NCBI RefSeq assembly: GCF_001647195.1
Contig: NZ_LVCV01000312.1
Coordinates: 1-34,207, forward strand
From: Rhodococcus sp. EPR-157
GTDB lineage: Bacteria; Actinomycetota; Actinomycetes; Mycobacteriales; Mycobacteriaceae
Direction of reading: 5' to 3'
DNA: 34,207 nucleotides
In this document: positions 1 to 7,663 of the stretch, piece by piece
Numbering within the stretch: the first letter of the stretch is position 1
Layout of the letters: each line of letters begins with the position of its first letter
The notes under the pieces: model-generated
Database searches by the model: none
What the model was told of the DNA's origin: nothing
Seen by the model: the letters and a program-made list of their open reading frames with translations, nothing else
Translations under genes and position numbers: made by a program

Positions 1-620
1 TGTTCCGCTACGTCGATGTGGACGACGCCATGGGCGCCATCGGCGCTCTGCTTTCTCCTGCGCCCGAGGCCGGGCTCACGTGGAGCGGCCTGGCCACTGC
101 CCCAGCCCTCGCGAGGAGTCCTCGGCTGCACCTTGTGTTCACCGCCACCGGAGACCAGTCGAACTGGCTCGGATTGGTGCATGCAGTGGAATCGGACTCC
201 GTCGCTACCCCTCGGTTGGAATCGGCGGCATTCACGGCGCTCGGCGAGGTGTCGCCGCAGGTAGCGCTTGTGTTGATGGATCTCACCCACAACCGGCTCA
301 TCAGATGGCTCACCGATCCGGTGCCCTCGATTCAGTGGAAGGGCATCGTCGACGACCGGGACACTCCACACCCGGATGATGTGGAGCGGATCCTCGCGGC
401 AGCATCGAGATTGTTCGAGGGGACGCACACGAGCGGCTCGGTCGACGGCATCCGACTCCGGCGTATCGGTGGTGGTTGGGCGGTGGTCGACGCTCGCGCC
501 GCGTTGATGCCGAGGGAGAAGGGCGGGCCCGGGCTCATGCTGGTTCAGCTGGTGGTCGTAGGAACCGCGACGATCCGGACCCCGTCCCTGCCGACGACAG
601 TGGCCATCCGAGTCTGCTGA
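1..620 (+). CDS. Unrecognised protein, C-terminal part
   Basis: This reading frame is open from the left edge of the window (the codon at 3-5 is in frame) to a TGA at 618-620, so the gene begins outside the window. The visible 205 or so residues show no motif I recognise. They look globular and soluble, with no membrane segment, and end in Cys. A GTG at 18 and an ATG at 30 are in frame, but nothing upstream looks like a ribosome-binding site, so truncation by the window is more likely than a start here. It reads towards paaZ, but a promoter-like stretch and a PaaR-like operator lie between the two, so it is probably a separate transcription unit. Confidence 0.55.
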   Translation, partial: FRYVDVDDAMGAIGALLSPAPEAGLTWSGLATAPALARSPRLHLVFTATGDQSNWLGLVHAVESDSVATPRLESAAFTALGEVSPQVALVLMDLTHNRLIRWLTDPVPSIQWKGIVDDRDTPHPDDVERILAAASRLFEGTHTSGSVDGIRLRRIGGGWAVVDARAALMPREKGGPGLMLVQLVVVGTATIRTPSLPTTVAIRVC

Positions 621-633
621 ACTGAATCCCTTC

Positions 634-639
634 TTGACA
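634..639 (+). promoter_or_regulatory. Probable -35 box of the paaZ operon
   Basis: A perfect TTGACA lies 34 bp before the paired ACCG repeats of the paaZ operator. The same hexamer occurs at exactly the same distance (6086 to 6120) before the matching operator of the MHS symporter gene. No clear -10 box is visible at the usual spacing in either copy. Confidence 0.5.
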
Positions 640-667
640 ATGCACCCGGGTACGGGCGATGGTAATT

Positions 668-689
668 ACCGACCGAACGTACGGTGAGA
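668..689 (+). promoter_or_regulatory. PaaR-like operator upstream of paaZ
   Basis: The site contains ACCGACCGAACGTACGGT followed by GAGA. Its palindromic core, ACCG-N6-CGGT with a central CG, resembles the operator I recall for PaaR, the TetR-family repressor of phenylacetate genes in Corynebacterium glutamicum. It ends 10 bp before the paaZ start codon, where a bound repressor would block transcription. A near-identical copy lies at 6120-6141. No paaR gene is in this window, so the regulator's identity is inferred. Confidence 0.65.
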
Positions 690-699
690 TGGAGATGCT

Positions 700-2727
700 G
701 TGAGCAGACTGCTGGAAAGCTACGCACAAGGACGATGGTTCGCTGCGAGCGACGAGGGAGCCCCGTTGCTCAGCGCACTCGACGGCACGGAGGTCGCCCG
801 AATCTCCTCCACCGGGCTCGATGTCGCCGGCATGATCGAGTACGCCCGCAGTGTCGGCGGCCCAGCCCTTGCTGCACTGACCTTCCATGAACGCGCAGCC
901 CTGCTGAAGCAGCTGGGTCTGACGCTGATGGCGGGCAAAGACGAGTTCTACGAAGTCTCGACGCTGACCGGCGCGACGACGCGCGACTCGGGCGTCGACA
1001 TCGACGGAGGCTTCGGCACCGTTCTGAGCTACGCCAGCAAAGCGCGTCGGGAACTGCCGAACGACACCGTGTACCTCGACGGCGACATCGAGCAGCTCGG
1101 CAAGAAGGGAACGTTCCTCGGCCAGCACATCTACACTTCACGACAAGGTGTTGCGGTACAGATCAACGCATTCAACTTCCCCGTGTGGGGATTTCTGGAG
1201 AAGCTGGCGCCCGCGTTCATCGCCGGTGTGCCGTCGATCGTGAAGCCGGCGAGCCAGAGCGCCTACCTCACCGAGCTGGTGTTCCGACGCATCATCGAGA
1301 GTGGAATCCTGCCCGAAGGATCAGTCCAGCTGCTGTGCGGAAGTGCGAGGGGCATCATCGATCACCTCGGTGGCCAGGATTCCGTCGCGTTCACCGGTTC
1401 CGCCGACACCGCAGCGGTTCTCCGTGCTCACCCGAACGTCGTCGGTGAGGGCGTCCACTTCACGGCCGAAGCGGACTCGCTCAATGCGTCGATCCTCGGT
1501 TCCGATGTTGCACAGAGTGATCCGGAATTCGACCTGTTCGTCAAGGGCGTGTTCACCGAGATGACCGTCAAGGCGGGCCAGAAGTGCACGGCCATCCGCC
1601 GAGTCCTGGTCCCGCAGTCGATGGTCGACCCGGTTGTCGCGGCATTGTCGGCTCGTCTCGAGAAGGTTGTCGTCGGCGATCCCCGCACCGAGGGCGTCAC
1701 GATGGGAGCGCTCGCCAGCATCGATCAGCGCGACGAGGTCCTGAAGTCGGTTCGCGGGCTGACCAAGTCCGCCTCGGTAGTCTTCGGCGATCCGGAGACG
1801 GTCGACCCGCGCCCCGGTGCGTTCATGGCCCCTGTTCTGCTGAAAGCAGGAGACGCGTCGGCTCCTGAGCCGCACGAGATCGAAGCGTTCGGACCGGTGT
1901 CGACGGTGATCGGCTACGAGAGCACGTCCGATCTGCTCGACCTCGTTGCGCGCGGCAAAGGTTCGCTCGTTGCGTCGCTGGTGACCAAGGATTCGGCGAT
2001 CGCTCGCGAGGTGGTTCTGGGTTCGGCTCCCTACCACGGCCGAATTCTGGTGCTGAACAGCGAGGACGCGAAGGAATCGACCGGTCACGGATCCCCGTTG
2101 CCGGTGCTCGTTCACGGCGGACCCGGCCGTGCGGGTGGCGGTGAAGAGCTCGGCGGCATGCGCGGAGTGCTGCACCACATGCAGCGCACAGCAATTCAAG
2201 GCACGCCTGATGTGCTCACTGCAGTGGGCAACAAGTGGGTGACCGGATCGGCGCGCATCACCGGCGACGTACATCCCTTCCGGAAGGACCTCGGCGAACT
2301 CGCGCTCGGGGACACCATCGTCGGTGGACCCCGTCAGGTAACCCGTGCGGACATCGACCACTTCGCCGAGTTCACCGGCGACACGTTCTATGCGCACACC
2401 GATCCCGAAGCGGCAGCGGCCAATCCGCTGTTCGGCGGCATCGTTGCTCACGGCTACCTCGTGGTGTCGCTTGCTGCCGGTCTGTTCGTCGATCCCGCGC
2501 CGGGCCCGGTTCTCGCGAACTTCGGCGTCGACAACCTGAGGTTCCTGACGCCGGTCAAAGCCGAGGATTCGCTCACGGTGACCTTGACGGCCAAGCTGAT
2601 CACACCCCGTCAGAGCGCAGACTACGGCGAAGTGCGTTGGGACGCCGTGGTCGTCAACCAAGAGGGCGAGCCGGTTGCAACGTACGACGTGCTGACCCTC
2701 GTCGCGAAGCCCGAGGCTGTGTCATGA
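700..2727 (+). CDS. paaZ: Bifunctional oxepin-CoA hydrolase / aldehyde dehydrogenase PaaZ
   Basis: PaaZ opens the ring of oxepin-CoA and then oxidises the resulting semialdehyde with NADP, in the cytoplasmic phenylacetyl-CoA pathway. The 675 residues are close to the Escherichia coli length. Residues 1 to about 510 form the aldehyde dehydrogenase, with the nucleophile Cys296 in GQKC and a Glu at about 257. From about 525 there is a MaoC-type hotdog hydratase with GDTFYAH, giving catalytic Asp560 and His565. Both active sites are therefore intact. The start is GTG at 700, with GGAGA a few bases before it. The stop overlaps the start of the EthD gene (ATGA). The PaaR-like operator just upstream suggests induction by phenylacetyl-CoA. 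No other ring-degradation genes (paaA-E, paaG) are in the window. Confidence 0.95.
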   Translation: MSRLLESYAQGRWFAASDEGAPLLSALDGTEVARISSTGLDVAGMIEYARSVGGPALAALTFHERAALLKQLGLTLMAGKDEFYEVSTLTGATTRDSGVDIDGGFGTVLSYASKARRELPNDTVYLDGDIEQLGKKGTFLGQHIYTSRQGVAVQINAFNFPVWGFLEKLAPAFIAGVPSIVKPASQSAYLTELVFRRIIESGILPEGSVQLLCGSARGIIDHLGGQDSVAFTGSADTAAVLRAHPNVVGEGVHFTAEADSLNASILGSDVAQSDPEFDLFVKGVFTEMTVKAGQKCTAIRRVLVPQSMVDPVVAALSARLEKVVVGDPRTEGVTMGALASIDQRDEVLKSVRGLTKSASVVFGDPETVDPRPGAFMAPVLLKAGDASAPEPHEIEAFGPVSTVIGYESTSDLLDLVARGKGSLVASLVTKDSAIAREVVLGSAPYHGRILVLNSEDAKESTGHGSPLPVLVHGGPGRAGGGEELGGMRGVLHHMQRTAIQGTPDVLTAVGNKWVTGSARITGDVHPFRKDLGELALGDTIVGGPRQVTRADIDHFAEFTGDTFYAHTDPEAAAANPLFGGIVAHGYLVVSLAAGLFVDPAPGPVLANFGVDNLRFLTPVKAEDSLTVTLTAKLITPRQSADYGEVRWDAVVVNQEGEPVATYDVLTLVAKPEAVS

Positions 2728-3041
2728 GCATTCGAGTGGCCGTCTGCTACGGAGCGCCCGAGGACCCGGATGCATTCGATCGTCACTACGCCGATGTGCA
2801 CGTGCCATTGGCTCGTGCAGTTCCCGGATTGGTCGACTTCACCTGGGGCACGCTGGACTCGCTCGACGATGCACCACCGCCGTACTACGCGATTGCCAGC
2901 CTGTTCTTCGCGGACGAGGCATCGCTGAAGGCCGGATTGGCGTCGACCGAGATGAAGGCCGCAGGCAAAGACCTGCGCAACTTCGCGACCGGCGGCGCCG
3001 TCATGTTCACCCAGACCGAGCGATCGGTGCTGCAGCCATGA
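2724..3041 (+). CDS. EthD-family small protein in the paa operon
   Basis: This 105-residue protein resembles the EthD family of small alpha/beta-barrel proteins, which share a fold with monooxygenase-like dimeric barrels. The recognisable part is near residues 8-35, where a YGAPEDPDAFDRHY stretch is followed by HVPLARAVPGL. EthD proteins accompany several aromatic or ether-degrading oxygenase operons, but their biochemical role is poorly defined. The ATG at 2724 overlaps the paaZ stop, and its own stop overlaps the paaI start, so it is translationally coupled on both sides. That placement argues for a role in phenylacetate degradation, perhaps with an unstable ring-opened intermediate, but this is inference. 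EthD is not part of the standard paa gene set. Confidence 0.8.
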   Translation: MSIRVAVCYGAPEDPDAFDRHYADVHVPLARAVPGLVDFTWGTLDSLDDAPPPYYAIASLFFADEASLKAGLASTEMKAAGKDLRNFATGGAVMFTQTERSVLQP

Positions 3042-3433
3042 GCGATTCGACGATTGCCCGGGAGATGTTCGAGGTCGACGCCGCGTCACGCAAACTCGGG
3101 ATCGAATTGATCGAGCTGTCACCGGGCCACGCGAGAATGTCGATGGTCGTCACCGAGGACATGGTCAACGGCTATGCCATCACGCACGGCGGATACGTCT
3201 TCCTGTTGGCGGACACGACGTTCGCAATGGCGTGCAATTCTCACGACGACTCGGCCGTCGCGGCGCGGTGCGACATCCGCTATCTCCGTCCGACGAAGGC
3301 CGGTGACGTGCTGGTCGCCGACGCCGTCGAGCGTGCGAGGTTCGGCCGCAACGGCCTGTACGACGTGTCGGTGACATGCCGAGGCGAGCTGATCGCAGAA
3401 TTTCGAGGCGACAGTCGCACCGTAGCGCGGTAG
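3038..3433 (+). CDS. paaI: Hydroxyphenylacetyl-CoA-type thioesterase PaaI
   Basis: PaaI is a hotdog-fold thioesterase that hydrolyses dead-end aryl-CoA esters, freeing CoA when the phenylacetate pathway stalls. The 131-residue protein has the family signature around residues 44-67: Asn44-Gly45, then His50-Gly51-Gly52, and Asp59 in LLAD as the likely catalytic acid. Its length matches the family. The ATG at 3038 overlaps the EthD gene stop (ATGA), placing it third in the paaZ operon. The next gene, a PucR-type regulator, starts 30 bp downstream and may be co-transcribed. Confidence 0.92.
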   Translation: MSDSTIAREMFEVDAASRKLGIELIELSPGHARMSMVVTEDMVNGYAITHGGYVFLLADTTFAMACNSHDDSAVAARCDIRYLRPTKAGDVLVADAVERARFGRNGLYDVSVTCRGELIAEFRGDSRTVAR

Positions 3434-3463
3434 CGACACCACGCGTGGAAGTACTGTGAATCG

Positions 3464-4591
3464 GTGAGCACTGCGGATCTCTCGGCGTTGGCGGACGCAA
3501 CCGCCACCGCGGTGGGCGGCGCTGTGTCGGTGATGGATCCACAGGGCTTCGTCATCGCGTACTCGTCCGTTCCGGGCCAGCCGATCGACGACGTGCGCCG
3601 CGACGGGATTCTCGGCAAGCAGGTCCCGGCCGAGTACATGGTGCATCACCTCGACCCAAACTTTCGGCGTAGCTCGAAAGTACACGTGGTCGACGTTCCC
3701 GGAGTGCTACCGCGACTGGCGGTGGCCGTGTCGGCCGATGCCGAGTATCTCGGCTCCATTTGGAGTATCGCTACCGGTGTTTCCCTACGTCCACCTGATT
3801 CCGGAGCAGTAGCGGCAATGACCCGTGCCGCAGCCGCAGCGGCGCCGCTGCTCTTGGCCCGGCGTCATCCGGCCGGTGCCGACAGTCCACGGGTGCGTGC
3901 GCTACTGACCGATCCCGATACCGTCACCCCGCCCGGCAGTCGCTACGCGGTGCTGGCCGCGAGGATCGATTCTGTGCAACCGGAGGCCGTGCTGGTGCAG
4001 CTGGCCGATCTGTTGGAGCTCACGTTCGGCAACACCGCGGATTCGGGCTGTGTCGTCGAGGATCGCACTGTCTTGTTGGTGCTGGCGTCGGAAGACGAAC
4101 GTGGTTTCCTCGACGCCGCCGAGGATGTTCGACGAAAGGCGGAGGCGGCGTTCGGTGTATCGGTGACCTTCGCGATCGGCGGGCCCGAAGTCCGGCCCAC
4201 AGTGGCACGCAGGCAGGCACTCTGGGTGCTCGGTGCGATCGGCGACGGCGTGACGACGACCTTCGAGCAGAATCGGGTGCCGGTCACTCTCCGTAGAGCG
4301 GGTGATGCACTCTCGGACCTGCCGTTGGCGATACCGGCCGTCGAGAAGATGCTTGCTTGCGACGCCGCCGAAGGTACCGAGTACGCCGCGACGGTGCTGG
4401 CGCTGTTGACGCACGAATCGAATGTTGCCGCCGCATCGGCATCGTTGTATCTGCACGCCAACACCTTTCGCTACCGACTGCGGCGGGTCAAAGACCTGTT
4501 CGGTCTCGATCTGGACGACGCGGACACTCGATTGCTGGTGTGGATGTCGTTACGGCTCGAGACCGGGCGGTTAGGACTTTTCCCGGATTGA
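3464..4591 (+). CDS. PucR/CdaR-family transcriptional regulator
   Basis: This 375-residue protein has the PucR-type C-terminal helix-turn-helix at about residues 315-365, recognisable by SASLYLHANTFRYRLRRV. The preceding regions fit a sensory N-terminal domain and a GGDEF-like middle domain. Such proteins usually activate catabolic genes in response to a small molecule. The GTG at 3464 lies 30 bp after paaI with only a weak ribosome-binding site, so it could be the last gene of the paa operon. Its last 104 bp overlap the convergent FAD oxidase gene. Its target is unknown; the paa operon itself or the neighbouring oxidase are the obvious candidates. Confidence 0.85.
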   Translation: MSTADLSALADATATAVGGAVSVMDPQGFVIAYSSVPGQPIDDVRRDGILGKQVPAEYMVHHLDPNFRRSSKVHVVDVPGVLPRLAVAVSADAEYLGSIWSIATGVSLRPPDSGAVAAMTRAAAAAAPLLLARRHPAGADSPRVRALLTDPDTVTPPGSRYAVLAARIDSVQPEAVLVQLADLLELTFGNTADSGCVVEDRTVLLVLASEDERGFLDAAEDVRRKAEAAFGVSVTFAIGGPEVRPTVARRQALWVLGAIGDGVTTTFEQNRVPVTLRRAGDALSDLPLAIPAVEKMLACDAAEGTEYAATVLALLTHESNVAAASASLYLHANTFRYRLRRVKDLFGLDLDDADTRLLVWMSLRLETGRLGLFPD

Positions 4592-5963
4592 GTAGATAGT
4601 GTGGGTCGAGTAGTTCCTTGATGCCGCGCTGCAGTTCCGCTGCGACCGAATCGAGCTCGGTTTCGAGGAGATCCCGTTTGAGCAGTCCGACTCCGTGCTC
4701 GCCGGTGATGGTTCCGCCGAGCGAGAGCGCGAATGCTGCGATCTCGTCGAATGCCCGATGTGCGGCCGTCAACGATGCCGGGTCCGTCGGATTGACGATG
4801 ACCGTGGGATGGATGTTGCCGTCACCCGCGTGGCCGACGACGCCGATGATGATTCCGATGCGCTCGGCAATGCGTCCTACTTCGTCGATCATCGCGGCCA
4901 GCTGCGAAATAGGTACGGACACATCGTCGACCAATGGCGAACCCAGACGCTCGAGCGCGGGGTACGCCAAGCGACGGGCCTGAACGAGTTGCTCCGACTC
5001 GATCTCGTCCTCGGCGACAGCAACATCCGTCGCACCGGATTCGGTGCACAGCGCGGCGATGAGTTCCAGCTCCTGCACCGCGCCTGCGCCGATATCGGAC
5101 TGGGCGATCAGTACGGCTGCGGCGTCGGTGCCGAAGTCCATACGCGCGTATGCGTCGATCGCGGCGATGGTGGTGCGGTCCAACAGCTCGAACAGGCTCG
5201 GCGTGATACCCGCGGCACGGATGCGCGTCACCGCCTCTCCCGCAGCGACGGTGGACGGAAAGGTCGCGGCCATCGTGAGCGGGGTGGCGGCCGGGAAGTC
5301 GAGGCCGACTGTGGCCTCGGTGATGATGCCGAGCGTGCCCTCTGATCCGACGAACAGGTCTGCCAGGGAGAGTCCGGCCACGCCTTTGACTGTGCGTCGA
5401 CCGACGAAGGTGGCCCGGCCGTCGGCGAGCACGACGCGCAGACCGCGGACGAATCGGGCAGTGACGCCGTACTTCACGCAGCACAGACCCCCTGCATTGG
5501 TGGCGATGTTGCCACCGATGGTCGACGCCTCCCAGCTGGACGGGTCGGGCAGATACGTCAAGCCCTGCTGTTGGGCAGCCTCCTTGAGCTCCTTGTTGGT
5601 GACACCGGGTTGCACGACTGCGACGCGATTGACGACGTCGAGTTCGATGATCTTGTTCATGCGCCGGGTGTTGAGGGCAATGGCTCCGACGCTGGCATTC
5701 GCTGCCCCGGCCAGGCCGGTCAATGCTCCCTGTGGGACGACGGGAACGCGTTGCGCCGATGCGATATTCATGATGGCCTGTACGTCGGATTCCGTGGTCG
5801 GCAGTACCGCCGCCAGTGGCAGGGCAGATTCACAGAGAGCTGCCGAGTCGTGTCGGTAGCTCTCGAGGATATCCGGGTCGGTCACCACCGCATCGGTGCC
5901 GAGCGCACACATCAGTTCGTCGATGATCGCAGTATCGAGTTCGGGAATTGCCGGCACAGCCAT
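4488..5963 (-). CDS. FAD-binding 2-hydroxyacid oxidoreductase (GlcD/D-lactate dehydrogenase type)
   Basis: The 491-residue protein belongs to the VAO-type flavoproteins, with an N-terminal FAD_binding_4 domain and a C-terminal FAD-oxidase_C domain ending in GEHGVG and LNPGKVL. The family oxidises D-2-hydroxyacids such as glycolate, D-lactate or D-2-hydroxyglutarate. The substrate here cannot be read from sequence. The start at 5963 gives a normal N terminus. After LNPGKVL, where the family usually ends, there are about 27 further residues encoded antisense to the end of the PucR gene. The gene is divergent from the MHS symporter and shares a 296-bp intergenic region that holds a PaaR-like operator. 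An aromatic hydroxyacid such as mandelate or phenyllactate is a possible substrate, by inference only. Confidence 0.85.
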   Translation of the reverse strand: MAVPAIPELDTAIIDELMCALGTDAVVTDPDILESYRHDSAALCESALPLAAVLPTTESDVQAIMNIASAQRVPVVPQGALTGLAGAANASVGAIALNTRRMNKIIELDVVNRVAVVQPGVTNKELKEAAQQQGLTYLPDPSSWEASTIGGNIATNAGGLCCVKYGVTARFVRGLRVVLADGRATFVGRRTVKGVAGLSLADLFVGSEGTLGIITEATVGLDFPAATPLTMAATFPSTVAAGEAVTRIRAAGITPSLFELLDRTTIAAIDAYARMDFGTDAAAVLIAQSDIGAGAVQELELIAALCTESGATDVAVAEDEIESEQLVQARRLAYPALERLGSPLVDDVSVPISQLAAMIDEVGRIAERIGIIIGVVGHAGDGNIHPTVIVNPTDPASLTAAHRAFDEIAAFALSLGGTITGEHGVGLLKRDLLETELDSVAAELQRGIKELLDPHYLLNPGKVLTARSRAVTTSTPAIECPRRPDRDRTGL

Positions 5964-6085
5964 GAGTTCGAGTATGGCCTTCCGGCACTGTCGCTGTCTG
6001 CGTCGTTTCGGACGAATCCTGGTGCTTCGATCGGTAGATTTCGACGAACTTGTAGGTCGCCACGCTCGTCATGGCCTGCGACACC

Positions 6086-6091
6086 TTGACA
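6086..6091 (+). promoter_or_regulatory. Probable -35 box of the MHS symporter gene
   Basis: A perfect TTGACA lies 34 bp before the paired ACCG repeats of the downstream operator, the same offset as in the paaZ promoter. No convincing -10 hexamer is visible at standard spacing. The surrounding 5964-6259 region also has to hold the promoter of the divergent FAD oxidase, which I could not locate. Confidence 0.45.
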
Positions 6092-6119
6092 AACCATCGT
6101 GTCGACAGTCACAGTGATT

Positions 6120-6141
6120 ACCGACCGAATGGACGGTGAGT
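6120..6141 (+). promoter_or_regulatory. PaaR-like operator upstream of the MHS symporter
   Basis: The sequence ACCGACCGAATGGACGGT followed by GAGT matches the paaZ operator at 668-689 at 18 of 22 positions, including both ACCG repeats and the CGGTGAG half. It lies in the region between the divergent FAD oxidase and the symporter, 118 bp before the chosen symporter start. The shared site implies a common regulator. Confidence 0.62.
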
Positions 6142-6259
6142 TATAGCTGCTTTTCGGTCGCCGAGATTGGTCGTTCTTCACCCTCGCCCCGCCCCACGAC
6201 ACTCCGAATTGCCGCTCTCATGTCCGAGCGCCAGAACCCGAACGAAACGAGACAAGTCG

Positions 6260-7561
6260 ATGTCAACACAGGTCGAGACGCCCACCGGGGTGTCGCGTGA
6301 GCATCGCCGCGCCGCGATGGCCAGCATGGTCGGAACCACTGTCGAGTGGTACGACTTCTTCATCTACGCGCAGGCAGCGTCGCTGATCTTCGCCCAGTTG
6401 TTCTTCGCACCCATGGGGTCGTCCGGGCAGCTCGTCGCCTACGTCACCATCGGCATCAGTTTCGTCTTCCGCCCCCTCGGGGCCATCGTCGCCGGCTACT
6501 TCGGTGACAAGATCGGACGCAAGAAGGTCCTCATCGCGACCCTCACGCTGATGGGTGCTGCCACCGTGGGTATGGGTCTGCTCCCCACGTACGCGACCAT
6601 CGGCATCTGGGCCCCGATCATCCTGATCGTGCTGCGAATCCTGCAGGGATTCTCCACCGGTGGTGAATGGGGCGGCGCAGCGTTGATGGCCGTCGAACAC
6701 GCGCCGAAGGGCAAGCGTGGAATCTACGGCGCAGCAACCCAGATGGGTGTCCCCCTCGGCATGCTCATCGCGGTAGGAACGTTGGCGCTGTGCACCGGTC
6801 TGCTCAGTGAGGAGCAGTTCGAGGCCTGGGGCTGGCGCATACCGTTCCTCATCAGCTTCGTGCTGATCCTCGTCGGTTTCTACATCAGGCGCCGCGTCGA
6901 GGAAACTCCGGTGTTCAAGGAGCTCTCAGAACGCAAGGAGCGCAACCACACTCCGGTCCGCGCACTGTGGCGTACCAACAAGAAGCAGGTCATGCTGGCT
7001 GCACTGTCGTTCATCGGCACCAACGGCAACGGCTACATCATCGTCGGCGGATTCATCGTGGCGTACTCGACGCGTGAACACGGACTCGCCCGAGTCGACG
7101 TGTTGGTCGCCAGCCTGTTCGCGGCCGTCGTCTGGGGAGTGTTCACCTTGCTCGGGGCGCATCTGTCCGATCGCTACGCCCGCACCACCATCATGAACCT
7201 CGGCAACGCGGCAATGGTGTTGTGCGCCATTCCGTTCTTCCTGCTCGTCGACACCGGTGAGCTGCATTGGATCTACCTGGCCCTCGGGTTGTTCGCCGTC
7301 GGACTCGGCCTCTCCTACGGACCGCAGCCGGCCCTGTATGCCGAGATGTTCCCCGCTGCAGTTCGATTCAGTGGTGCATCCATCGGCTACGCGATCGGCA
7401 CCGTGCTCGGTGGAGCGTTCGTCCCGACCATCTCCGAGGCGCTGTTCAAGGGAACCGGCACCTCGATGTCGATCTCGATCTACCTGATGATCCTCGCGGC
7501 CATCTCCTTCGTGGCGACCTCGCGCATCAAGAACCGCCGAGACGAGGATTTGAACGTCTGA
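6260..7561 (+). CDS. MHS-family major facilitator symporter, candidate phenylacetate importer
   Basis: This 433-residue inner-membrane protein is a metabolite:H+ symporter of the MHS branch of the major facilitator superfamily. The opening VGTTVEWYDFFIY segment, the GDKIGRKK loop between helices 2 and 3, and STGGEWGGAALM are typical, with about 12 hydrophobic segments. MHS members carry organic acids such as shikimate, citrate, proline or aromatic acids. The frame is open from 6167, but the ATG at 6260 gives the normal MHS N terminus and the upstream codons look non-coding. The PaaR-like operator upstream suggests phenylacetate or a precursor as cargo; this is inference from regulation, not from transporter residues. 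A strong terminator follows 18 bp after the stop. Confidence 0.9.
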   Translation: MSTQVETPTGVSREHRRAAMASMVGTTVEWYDFFIYAQAASLIFAQLFFAPMGSSGQLVAYVTIGISFVFRPLGAIVAGYFGDKIGRKKVLIATLTLMGAATVGMGLLPTYATIGIWAPIILIVLRILQGFSTGGEWGGAALMAVEHAPKGKRGIYGAATQMGVPLGMLIAVGTLALCTGLLSEEQFEAWGWRIPFLISFVLILVGFYIRRRVEETPVFKELSERKERNHTPVRALWRTNKKQVMLAALSFIGTNGNGYIIVGGFIVAYSTREHGLARVDVLVASLFAAVVWGVFTLLGAHLSDRYARTTIMNLGNAAMVLCAIPFFLLVDTGELHWIYLALGLFAVGLGLSYGPQPALYAEMFPAAVRFSGASIGYAIGTVLGGAFVPTISEALFKGTGTSMSISIYLMILAAISFVATSRIKNRRDEDLNV

Positions 7562-7578
7562 CGCATTTCGTGTCGAAA

Positions 7579-7608
7579 GCCCCGGAACCATCATGGTTTC
7601 GGGGCCTT
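7579..7608 (+). terminator. Intrinsic terminator after the MHS symporter gene
   Basis: A 12-bp stem (7579-7590 with 7594-7605, one G-T pair) closes on a three-base loop and is followed by CTTCGTCTC. The poor T-run is usual for GC-rich actinobacteria. Confidence 0.8.
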
Positions 7609-7636
7609 CGTCTCTAGGTGGATAGGTACGAGAGGC

Positions 7637-7663
7637 GACCAGCCGACTGCTGTAGGGCTGGTC
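7637..7663 (-). terminator. Hairpin at the end of the lipoprotein gene
   Basis: GACCAGCC at 7637-7644 pairs perfectly with GGCTGGTC at 7656-7663. Read leftward it begins at the lipoprotein stop codon, so it may end that transcript. There is no T-run. Confidence 0.4.

Noticed and set aside
1321-2661. A 446-codon minus-strand frame inside paaZ
   Set aside because: Antisense shadow of a fully conserved gene; Arg-rich, with no recognisable motif or ribosome-binding site.
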